Origin: Anaerolineae bacterium
Lineage (GTDB): Bacteria > Chloroflexota > Anaerolineae > B4-G1
Assembly: GCA_030612585.1 (NCBI GenBank)
Contig: JAUWNP010000097.1
Span: 1 to 16,476 of the forward strand
Direction of reading: 5' to 3'
DNA: 16,476 bases
This document shows positions 6,877 to 13,518 of the stretch, one piece after another (the first letter of the stretch is position 1; every line of letters begins with the position of its first letter). The notes beneath the pieces were generated by a model that was not told the origin of the DNA, did not search any database, and saw only the letters and a program-made list of their open reading frames with translations. The translations under genes were made by a program, and so were the position numbers.

Positions 6877-6925
6877 GCAGGATGTAAGATGCAGGAGGCA
6901 AGGGACAGGAAGCAGGAGGTAAGAC
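6877..6925 (+). repeat. Seven-unit 7-bp purine-rich array ending at a start codon
   Basis: Seven contiguous 7-base units related to GCAGGAG (for example GCAGGAT, GTAAGAT, GCAGGAG) end exactly at the base before the DUF4058 ATG. The penultimate unit provides AGGAGG, 6 bases from the start codon, so the repeat itself forms the ribosome binding site. Confidence 0.75.
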
Positions 6926-7747
6926 ATGCCCAGCCCATTTCCCGGAATGGACCCCTACCTGGAGGACCCGGTCCGCTGGCCGGACGTGCACCATAGCCTG
7001 ATTACGTATATCCGTAATGCTCTCCAGCCACAGGTACGCCCGCGCTACCACGCCCGCATCGGTGAGCGATTGTACATTCTGGAGCCGCCCCACGCGCTGT
7101 ACCCGGACGTTCTCCTGATCAGGCATCCTGCCAGGGAACCCGCGCTGATGGACGTCTACACGCAGGCTCCGGAGGTGGCAGTGGCCGAGGAAGAGTTGGA
7201 GGTCCCTGTTATCCTCACCCTACCGCCGGTCGAGCACCGGGAGCCGTTCATTGAGATCGTCCACGCGGCTGGCGGCGAGGTGGTGACAGTCGTCGAGGTG
7301 CTCAGCCCGGCCAACAAGACGTCGGGTGAAGGACATCGTCTCTACCATCGCAAACAGCAAGAGATCATCAATAGTCCCGTGCACCTGATAGAGATTGACC
7401 TGCTTGCTGAGAGACTACGCACGGTGGCCATTTCAGAGGAGGGACTAGCCTCTCTACCGCCACACCGCTATCTGGTCAGCGTGAATCGGGCACCGGACGA
7501 GTATCGCTTCGAGGCATACCCCATCCCGCTGCAGCGCCATTTGCCCCACTTCCGCGTGCCCCTGCGCGAGCCCGACCCCGACGTAGGGCTGGACTTGCAG
7601 GCCGTGTTCACGCAGTGCTACGACGACGGCGGCTACGAGGACTTCGTGGACTATCGGCAGCCGCCAGCGGCGACGCTATCGCCGGAGGAAGCGGCGTGGG
7701 TGGATGGTCTGCTGAAGGGAAAAGGGCTGCGCAACAGCGGCAAGTGA
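6926..7747 (+). CDS. DUF4058 family protein
   Basis: This 273-residue protein carries the hallmark N-terminus of the DUF4058 family, MPSPFPGMDPYLE, followed by W and the HHSL segment. The family is common in cyanobacteria, planctomycetes and Chloroflexota; its function is unknown. The middle (about residues 120-160) contains VVEVLSPANK, then a YHRKQQEI helix, then HLIEIDLL. This strand-helix-strand layout with E124, K131 and E156/D158 is reminiscent of the PD-(D/E)xK nuclease fold seen in Uma2-type proteins, but that is my inference. The C-terminus includes PPAATLSPEEAAWVDGLL, also typical. The start is fixed by AGGAGG (6914-6919). It appears to be a stand-alone transcription unit with its own promoter. 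Confidence 0.88.
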   Translation: MPSPFPGMDPYLEDPVRWPDVHHSLITYIRNALQPQVRPRYHARIGERLYILEPPHALYPDVLLIRHPAREPALMDVYTQAPEVAVAEEELEVPVILTLPPVEHREPFIEIVHAAGGEVVTVVEVLSPANKTSGEGHRLYHRKQQEIINSPVHLIEIDLLAERLRTVAISEEGLASLPPHRYLVSVNRAPDEYRFEAYPIPLQRHLPHFRVPLREPDPDVGLDLQAVFTQCYDDGGYEDFVDYRQPPAATLSPEEAAWVDGLLKGKGLRNSGK

Positions 7748-7764
7748 ACTGATGGGATGCAGGT

Positions 7765-7814
7765 GAACGCTGATACACGCTGATTCTCTGTCTTATCTGC
7801 GCAAATCTGCGTGA
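7765..7814. repeat. Short element with 10-base periodicity and inverted halves
   Basis: Two 10-base units ending in ACGCTGAT (7765-7774, 7775-7784), a 10-base centre, and two units beginning ATCTGCG (7795-7804, 7805-7814) form an approximate inverted repeat. It lies between the DUF4058 stop and the start of the AIR-synthase-like gene. Confidence 0.5.
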
Positions 7815-7876
7815 ACCTACGTCCGAAACAAGAAACGGGTCGTCTCGTGGGGCGGCCTCATTCTACAACCCTACAG

Positions 7877-8887
7877 ATGCAAGTATCATATCCTTTGGGA
7901 AAGTTGCCCGCCGACCACCTGGCCCGGCTGCTGGCCCGCTACGCCCCCTCCGACGAGCGTCTCGTCCTGGGGCCGGGCGTAGGGCGCGACGCGGCGGTCA
8001 TCTCCTTTAGCGACCGTTATCTGGTCGCCAAGACCGACCCCATCACCTTCGCCAGCGACGAGATCGGCTGGTACGCCGTCCACATCAACGCTAACGACGT
8101 CGCCTGCACCGGCGCGACGGTGCGCTGGTTCCTCGCCACGCTGCTGCTGCCCGAGGCGCGCACCGACGCAGCGCTGGTGGACGCTATCTTCGACCAGATT
8201 GCCGGGGCGTGCGCGGAGTTGGGCGTGGGGCTGGTAGGCGGGCACACCGAGATCACCTACGGGCTCGACCGGCCTATCGTCGTCGGCTGCATGCTGGGCG
8301 AAGTGGCCCCCGGGCGGCTGGTGCGACCGGATGGAGCCCGGCCGGGCGACGCTCTGCTCGTCACCAAGGGCATCGCGGTGGAGGGGACGGCCATCATCGC
8401 GCGGGAGAAGAACAGCGGATTGGCAGGATTAGACGGATTCTTTCTGGAGCGCTGCCGGGGGTTCTTGCACGACCCCGGCATCAGCGTCGTGCGCGATGCG
8501 GCCGTGGCGACGGCGGCGGGAGAGGTGCACGCTATGCACGACCCCACCGAGGGCGGGCTGGCGACCGGGTTGTGGGAACTGGCCGAGGCAGCCGGGGTCG
8601 GGCTGGAGGTGGACGAGGCCGCCATCCTTGTCCTGCCCGAGACACGGACATTGTGTGCGCGGCTGGGGCTGGACCCGCTGGGGCTGATCGCTTCCGGCGC
8701 GCTGCTGCTGGCGGTCGCGCCAGACGACGCTGCCGCGATACTGGCCGCGCTCAATGAGGCCGGCATCGCAGCGGCGTGCATTAGCCGTGTGGTCGAGCGA
8801 GAACGGGGCATCGTGCTGCAGAGCGCGACGGGTGAGCGCCCGCTGCCCCGCTTCGAGCGGGACGAGATCGCGCGGCTGTTCGAATAG
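7877..8887 (+). CDS. AIR-synthase-related (PurM/HypE/ThiL-like) ATP-binding protein
   Basis: The 336-residue product has the PurM-type two-domain architecture that binds ATP or a phosphorylated intermediate. Motifs seen are GPGVGRDAAV (32-41), KTDPITF (52-58), HINANDVACTGA (69-80), GGHTE (121-125), then in the C-terminal half LLVTKGIAVEGTAIIARE, HDPTEGGLATGLWELAEAAGVG and ASGALLLAV. It lacks the C-terminal PRIC-like cysteine of true HypE, ending in RLFE, so it should not be named hypE; no hydrogenase genes are near. ATG at 7877 matches the usual N-terminus (YPLGKLPADHL) but has no clear ribosome binding site; an in-frame GTG at 7811 would add 22 unrelated residues. Only 8 bases separate it from the permease gene, suggesting an operon. 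The substrate is unknown. An internal insert, NSGLAGLDG, is encoded by a short 9-bp repeat. Confidence 0.83.
   Translation: MQVSYPLGKLPADHLARLLARYAPSDERLVLGPGVGRDAAVISFSDRYLVAKTDPITFASDEIGWYAVHINANDVACTGATVRWFLATLLLPEARTDAALVDAIFDQIAGACAELGVGLVGGHTEITYGLDRPIVVGCMLGEVAPGRLVRPDGARPGDALLVTKGIAVEGTAIIAREKNSGLAGLDGFFLERCRGFLHDPGISVVRDAAVATAAGEVHAMHDPTEGGLATGLWELAEAAGVGLEVDEAAILVLPETRTLCARLGLDPLGLIASGALLLAVAPDDAAAILAALNEAGIAAACISRVVERERGIVLQSATGERPLPRFERDEIARLFE
8415..8441 (+). repeat. Three 9-bp degenerate repeats inside the AIR-synthase-like gene
   Basis: GCGGATTGG, CAGGATTAG and ACGGATTCT follow one another without gap and share a GGATT core. They encode a small loop after the ATP-binding GTAIIARE segment. 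This resembles the dispersed short arrays seen between genes in this window. Confidence 0.45.
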
Positions 8888-8895
8888 GCGAAAAG

Positions 8896-9795
8896 ATGCC
8901 TGCCAACCTGACCTCACACTTGATCCTGGCTGCGACGCTGGCCTGGTCACAGGTACTGCAACTGGCCCCCTACGTGGTCGGCGGCATCCTGCTGGCGGCG
9001 CTGCTGGGCCAACTGGACCTGCCTCGCCGCTGGGGACACCGGCTGAACCGCAGCGGGCCGGGGGCGGTGGTAGGAGCGGCCTGTCTGGGTGGAACCTCGC
9101 CGCTGTGCACCTACGGCACCGTGCCGGTGCTCGTGGAACTCCTGCGCGGCGGCGCGGCGCCCGGCCCGGCGCTGGCCTTCCTCGTCGCCTCCTCGCTCCT
9201 CAACCCCCAGTTGTTCATCGTCATGGCCGGCGGGCTGGGGCTGCGCCTGGCGCTGGCGCACGTGGCCGGCGTATTATTGCTCAGCCTGCCAGTGGGCTTG
9301 CTGGCCCAGCGACTGAAACCGGAAACATTCCTGAGCACAGAGATACTCTCTCCTCCCTCCCACACCCCCACACTCCCACACCCCCACCCCCCTCCCCTCC
9401 CCCACACCCTGCTCCGCCTCACCGAGACGGTGGGCCTGTACTTCGTCGTGGGCGTGATCCTGGCGGCGTTGCTCCAGACATTTGTCCCGCCAGCGTGGAT
9501 CTCGTCGCTCCTGGGCGCGGGCCGCTGGTACAGCGTGCTGCTGGCCGGCGTCCTGGGCGTGCCGTTCTACACCTGCGGGGGCGGGGCGGTGCCAGTTTTC
9601 GCCGGATTGCTGGACCAGGGGATGAGCCCCGGCGCGGCGTTGGCTTTCTTCCTGGCCGGGCCGGCCACGCGGCTGACGGCGCTGGCGGCGCTGGGCACGC
9701 TGCTCAACCGGCGGGCACTGATCGCTTATGTGGCCTACGTCGTCGCAGGGGCGGCGCTGGCGGGGACTGCGCTCAACCTGGCGCTGCGCACTTGA
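8896..9795 (+). CDS. ArsP/DUF318-type permease
   Basis: This 299-residue integral membrane protein belongs to the predicted permease family COG0701 (ArsP_1/DUF318), some members of which export trivalent organoarsenicals. It has an internal two-fold repeat. Each half carries a characteristic motif: CTYGTVP at 71-77 in the first, with Cys63 and Cys71, and CGGGAVP at 227-233 in the second, with Cys227. Each is followed by a G-x-A-L-AF-hydrophobic helix (APGPALAFLVASSLLNPQL and SPGAALAFFLAGPATRL). The two halves are joined by an odd Ser/His/Pro linker (about 152-170) encoded by a C-rich repeat array. ATG at 8896 has only a weak AGG-type ribosome binding site, but it lies 8 bases after the preceding stop, so reinitiation is plausible. 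The transported substrate is unknown; no ars genes are present. Confidence 0.85.
   Translation: MPANLTSHLILAATLAWSQVLQLAPYVVGGILLAALLGQLDLPRRWGHRLNRSGPGAVVGAACLGGTSPLCTYGTVPVLVELLRGGAAPGPALAFLVASSLLNPQLFIVMAGGLGLRLALAHVAGVLLLSLPVGLLAQRLKPETFLSTEILSPPSHTPTLPHPHPPPLPHTLLRLTETVGLYFVVGVILAALLQTFVPPAWISSLLGAGRWYSVLLAGVLGVPFYTCGGGAVPVFAGLLDQGMSPGAALAFFLAGPATRLTALAALGTLLNRRALIAYVAYVVAGAALAGTALNLALRT
9352..9411 (+). repeat. C-rich 8-bp tandem array inside the permease gene
   Basis: About seven 8-base units such as CCTCCCAC, ACCCCCAC and ACTCCCAC run in frame and encode the Pro/His-rich linker between the two halves of the permease. The composition is very different from the flanking coding sequence. 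Confidence 0.7.
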
Positions 9796-9851
9796 GGCTG
9801 GAGACTGGAGACCGGAGATTGGGGATTGGGGATTGGAGATTGGAGGCTGAG
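9796..9851 (+). repeat. Eight-unit 7-bp array occupying the whole permease-to-DUF362 spacer
   Basis: Eight contiguous 7-base units, consensus GAYTGGR (for example GACTGGA, GATTGGG), begin at the base after the permease TGA and end at the base before the GTG start of the next gene. The array contains no other sequence. GGAGG at 9842-9846, formed by the last two units, is the ribosome binding site 5 bases before the start. Confidence 0.85.
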
Positions 9852-12800
9852 GTGAAGGGACACTGGAAACTAATCGTGCTGGTGGGACTACTGGCGCTGC
9901 TGGGCGGCGTGAGCGCGCTGCAACACCAGACGGCCCACTCCAGCCCGGCCAGTGGTCCTGCCGAGGTCGCCATCGTGCAGGCGGCGTCATGGCCCGTCTC
10001 GGACGCGGAAGTAAAGGCGCTGGTGCGCCAGGCGGTGGCAGCGGCCGGCGGGCTGGATACGCTCATCAAGCCGGGCGATACCGTGGTGGTCAAGCCCAAC
10101 CTGGTCTGGGGGGCTGACCCTGACGAGGGACACACTACTGATCCCCGCGTGACCCGCGCCGTCGTTCAATTGGCACAGGAGGCTGGCGCAGGAGAGGTAT
10201 TTATCGCCGACGGCGCGGCGCTGTATCGCGACGGGCACGATGCCCGGGGCGCGACCGTCGAGGCCTTCCGCCTCTGCGGCTACGACGCCGACGGTGATAT
10301 GGTGGACGACGCCACCGGCGCACCGCTGGTGGACCTCAACGACAGCGGCGGGCTGGACCAGCACGACCCCAACCTGGTGCGGGAGGTGCACCTGCAGAAC
10401 GGTCTCATCTGGAGCGACTACTGGCTGCCCAACGTGATCCTCGACGCCGACGTGCTCATCGGCGTGCCGGTGCTCAAGAACCACTCCTACGCCGGGGTTA
10501 CGCTGGCGCTCAAGAACCAGTTTGGCATCCCCCCCTCCGACATCTACCACAACCCCGGCTCACAGATGTTCAAGGGCGCGCTCTCACACGGCCCCGACGA
10601 CCTGGGCCGGCACATCGTGGATCTTAACCTGGCCCGCCCGCTCGACTTCGCCGTCCTGGATGGCCTGCGGGGGATGACCGACGGCCCTATCGGCGGGACA
10701 CCGGCCGACCCTCCGCTGCGGCTGATCCTGGCTGGGGCTGACCCGGTGGCGCTGGACACGGTGGGCACGCTGGTGATGGGGTACGACCCCGCCACCGTCC
10801 CCTACCTGGGCTGGGCCGCCGGCGCCGGTCTGGGCACTGGCGACGTGGCACAGATCACCGTGCGTGGGCAACGCGTCAGCCAGGTGCGGCGCGACTTCCC
10901 GGCCCCCTACGGCGATCCTCCAGCGCAGCGGGCCGAGGCGACCCCACCCTCCGTAAATATCACCTCCCCGGGCGAGGGCTACGTCGTCGTGGAGGAGACC
11001 ACAGTGTGGGCCACCGTCTCGGATGACGAGACCGTCTCCAAAGTCGAGTTCTACGCCGGCGACGATCTGCAGGCCGTCGCCACCACCCCACCCTACCAGG
11101 CCACGCTCGACCTGAGCGCGTTTCACGGGCAGGCTGTCACCCTGCGTGCCGTGGCCTACGACTACGCGCTCAACGACGGCGAGGACAGCCGCACGGTCAC
11201 GGTGGTGCAATCCCCCGCGCCGGGCACTGCCTCCTTCCAGACCGCCACGTTGACCATCCCCACCTATCCCTACACGGCCTACCTCACATCCGTTTACACC
11301 CCGACCTACAACATGACCTACACTGTGCTCAATTGGGACGCCTACAATGATTCTGATCCAACGCCCGTGCCCCACGACTACCAGTTGCTGGTGCTGGAGA
11401 ACGACTACCTGCGGGCAACGCTCATGCCGGAATTGGGCGGGCGCATCTACCAGATGATCTTTAAGCCCACCGGCCACAACGAGTTGTATCAAAACCCGGT
11501 CATCAAGCCAAATGAGTGGGGGCCTCCGGAGCAGGGCTGGTGGCTGGCGGCCGGCGGCATCGAGTGGTGTTTGCCGGTGGAGGAGCATGGCTACGAGTGG
11601 GGCGAGCCGTGGACCTATCAGGTCGTCACCTCCACGGCAGGTCTCACCGTCACGCTGCGGGATACGACCGCCAGCGACCGCATCCGTGCCACGGTCACGC
11701 TCCACCTGCCGGCCAGCCGCGGCTACCTGGCAGTCACCCTGCGCATCGAGAATCCCACCGGAGACGATCTCGATTACAAATTCTGGCTCAACGCGGCACT
11801 TGCGCCGGGCGCGGCCAACACCGTCAGCGCGGACCTGCACTTCGTCTTTAACGCCGACCAGGTGACAGTGCACTCCAGGGGCGACGACCACTTACCCGAC
11901 GCAGGCCAACCTATGGACTGGCCGGTGCACGACGGACGCGACTACTCCCGCCTGGGCAACTGGGACCACTGGCTTGGCTTCTTCGAGCAGCCCCAGGCGG
12001 CCGCCGACTTCGCTGGCGTCTACGACACCGGTGCGAACGAGGGGCTGGCGCGGGTCTTCCCCTCCAACGTGGCCCGTGGCAGCAAAGGGTTTGGCTTCGG
12101 CTGGTCGAACCCGATTCCCTCGAACATCTGGACCGACGACGGCTCCACCTACGTCGAACTGCACGGCGGTATCGCGCCGACCTTCTGGGACACGGCGACC
12201 ATCACGGCCGGGCAGTCGTTGGAATGGACGGAGTACTGGTATCCGGTCAGCGACATCGGCCAACTGAGCGCGGCGACGGCCGAGGGTGCGCTGGGTGTGC
12301 GCGCAAGCGGCGACCGCTTCTACGTCGGTGTGCACTCCACCGCGCCCCGCGCCGCTGGTACAAGCACGCTCTACGCCTGGGACCGGGGCAACTGCGCCGA
12401 ACTGGCCCGTTGGCAGTTGCCAGCCATCGGGCCGGGGGAGTCCTTCACGGCGTCGGTGGCGCTACCCCCCTCTATCCCCCCCACTGGGGGGGATGGCCCC
12501 TACCCCGTCCCCACCAGTGGGGGGGATGAAGGGGGGGCGCTGGACAGCGTGGCCTTCGTCTACCTGGACAGCGAGGGGAACCTGCTGGCGGCGGTCAACC
12601 CCCGGGACTGCCTGCCGCCCACCTCGTCGGTCGAGCCGCTGCTGCCGTGGGTAGGGACAACCGGATTCACCGTGACCTGGGCCGGGGAGGACGTCTGGTC
12701 GGGCATCGAGGCCTACGACGTACAGGTGCGCGACGGCTACGAGGGGACCTGGACCGGCTGGCTGACCGATACGACCGCCACTTCAGGCACGTTCACCGGC

Positions 12801-13316
12801 ACCCACGGCCACACCTACTTCTTCCGCGCCCGCGCCCGCGACCAGGTGGGCAACGAGGAACCGTTCGGCGACGAAGAATGGGGGCAGACATTCACGACGG
12901 TGCTGACCGAACCCGCGCCGGTGCTGGTCACCTCGCGCAAGTCCGCCACGCCCGACCTCTTCCGTCCCGACCAGACCGTCGCTTACACCGTCACCATCAG
13001 CAACACCGGCAATCTGGCGGCCAGCGCCATGCTGACCGACACACCGCCGGCGGAGATGACCATGCTGACGGCGACGCTGGCGGCCACCTCTGGCCCCACA
13101 CCGACCTGCGCGGGCGGGCAGACCCACTGGAGCGGGACGGTCACGCCGGGCGGCGAGGTGCGCGTGACCTACACGCTTTCCCCGACGGTGGTCACGCCCT
13201 TCGGCGTACCGCTGACCAACACTGCCGAGATCGCCGGAAGCGTCCTGGGCCCCTTCACGCGCCGGGAGGCGGTCACGCAGGTACACATCTTATGGCTGCC
13301 GTTCGTCGCGCGGTGA
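9852..13316 (+). CDS. Large secreted multidomain protein: DUF362, Ig-like, mutarotase-like, Fn3-like, DUF11-like
   Basis: This 1154-residue protein begins with a signal-type hydrophobic segment (about 6-22, then SALQ). A DUF362 domain spans about 35-350 (GDTVVVKPNLVWGADPDEG, LIGVPVLKNHSYAGVTLALK). An Ig-like domain lies near 364-455 (VKVEF-type strand pattern with SKVEFYAGDDL). A galactose-mutarotase-like, DUF5107-type domain covers about 463-870, with PELGGRIY from residue 526 and WWLAAGGIEWCLPVEEHGYE further on. Residues 872-896 come from a G/C-run palindrome. Fn3-like (922-1017) and DUF11-like (1026-1147) domains follow, and the chain ends LWLPFVAR. The GTG start has GGAGG 5 bases upstream; the frame is open far upstream but that part antisense-overlaps nothing coherent and runs across two real genes. 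The mutarotase-like part suggests sugar binding outside the cell; function is not established. It probably shares an operon with the two preceding genes. Confidence 0.8.
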   Translation: MKGHWKLIVLVGLLALLGGVSALQHQTAHSSPASGPAEVAIVQAASWPVSDAEVKALVRQAVAAAGGLDTLIKPGDTVVVKPNLVWGADPDEGHTTDPRVTRAVVQLAQEAGAGEVFIADGAALYRDGHDARGATVEAFRLCGYDADGDMVDDATGAPLVDLNDSGGLDQHDPNLVREVHLQNGLIWSDYWLPNVILDADVLIGVPVLKNHSYAGVTLALKNQFGIPPSDIYHNPGSQMFKGALSHGPDDLGRHIVDLNLARPLDFAVLDGLRGMTDGPIGGTPADPPLRLILAGADPVALDTVGTLVMGYDPATVPYLGWAAGAGLGTGDVAQITVRGQRVSQVRRDFPAPYGDPPAQRAEATPPSVNITSPGEGYVVVEETTVWATVSDDETVSKVEFYAGDDLQAVATTPPYQATLDLSAFHGQAVTLRAVAYDYALNDGEDSRTVTVVQSPAPGTASFQTATLTIPTYPYTAYLTSVYTPTYNMTYTVLNWDAYNDSDPTPVPHDYQLLVLENDYLRATLMPELGGRIYQMIFKPTGHNELYQNPVIKPNEWGPPEQGWWLAAGGIEWCLPVEEHGYEWGEPWTYQVVTSTAGLTVTLRDTTASDRIRATVTLHLPASRGYLAVTLRIENPTGDDLDYKFWLNAALAPGAANTVSADLHFVFNADQVTVHSRGDDHLPDAGQPMDWPVHDGRDYSRLGNWDHWLGFFEQPQAAADFAGVYDTGANEGLARVFPSNVARGSKGFGFGWSNPIPSNIWTDDGSTYVELHGGIAPTFWDTATITAGQSLEWTEYWYPVSDIGQLSAATAEGALGVRASGDRFYVGVHSTAPRAAGTSTLYAWDRGNCAELARWQLPAIGPGESFTASVALPPSIPPTGGDGPYPVPTSGGDEGGALDSVAFVYLDSEGNLLAAVNPRDCLPPTSSVEPLLPWVGTTGFTVTWAGEDVWSGIEAYDVQVRDGYEGTWTGWLTDTTATSGTFTGTHGHTYFFRARARDQVGNEEPFGDEEWGQTFTTVLTEPAPVLVTSRKSATPDLFRPDQTVAYTVTISNTGNLAASAMLTDTPPAEMTMLTATLAATSGPTPTCAGGQTHWSGTVTPGGEVRVTYTLSPTVVTPFGVPLTNTAEIAGSVLGPFTRREAVTQVHILWLPFVAR
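12465..12537. repeat. In-frame palindromic element of G and C runs
   Basis: The 22-base left arm (12465-12486) is complementary to the right arm starting at 12515 at 20 of 22 positions. Each arm also folds on itself: C7-ACT-G7 at 12476-12492, and CCCCAC/GTGGGG at 12509-12522. It encodes a Pro/Gly/Asp-rich stretch between two domains of the large secreted protein. Confidence 0.8.
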
Positions 13317-13326
13317 TGGGGGGTTT

Positions 13327-13346
13327 TGCCTTCATCTGCCTTCATC
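13327..13346. repeat. Perfect tandem duplication of 10 bases
   Basis: TGCCTTCATC occurs twice in a row just after the stop of the large secreted protein, in the convergent intergenic region. Confidence 0.6.
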
Positions 13347-13355
13347 CAACCGACG

Positions 13356-13382
13356 CCCGGTAGGCGGCTACTGCCCGCCGGG
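13356..13382. terminator. Possible hairpin between convergent genes
   Basis: GGCGG (13363-13367) pairs with CCGCC (13375-13379) and, beyond a 4-base bulge, CCC pairs with GGG. It lies about 40 bases after the stop of the plus-strand gene and 137 bases past the end of the convergent gene. There is no T-run, so this is only a weak terminator candidate; nothing better is visible in 13317-13518. Confidence 0.25.
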
Positions 13383-13518
13383 TGGTGTGCCAGATTCGCC
13401 CGCGCTTGATCGCTTCCAGGCGGCCTTATTGGTTCCCCTATATCGGTATCGGATAGCATCAAGGGAAGGTATTGGCAAAGGAGAAACAATTGTAGGCGTC
13501 GGCGGCGACGACGTGTGG

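Noticed and set aside
7877..8887. Naming the AIR-synthase-like gene hypE, thiL or selD.
   Set aside because: The C-terminal cysteine of HypE is absent, no hydrogenase, thiamine or selenium genes are nearby, and the N-terminal Cys/Sec motif of SelD is not present.
8896..9795. Calling the permease an arsenic exporter.
   Set aside because: Family resemblance alone does not set the substrate, and no arsR, arsC or arsM gene is present.
8754..9851. An open frame continuous with the large secreted protein extends about 1.1 kb upstream.
   Set aside because: It overlaps the end of the AIR-synthase-like gene and the entire permease gene, both with clear family motifs, and its translation is Arg/Gly/Pro-rich shadow sequence. 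The GTG at 9852 has a ribosome binding site and is followed by a signal-type segment.
10584..11891. A 435-codon open frame on the minus strand.
   Set aside because: It is antisense to the large secreted protein, whose domains are clear; no ribosome binding site or family motif is seen.
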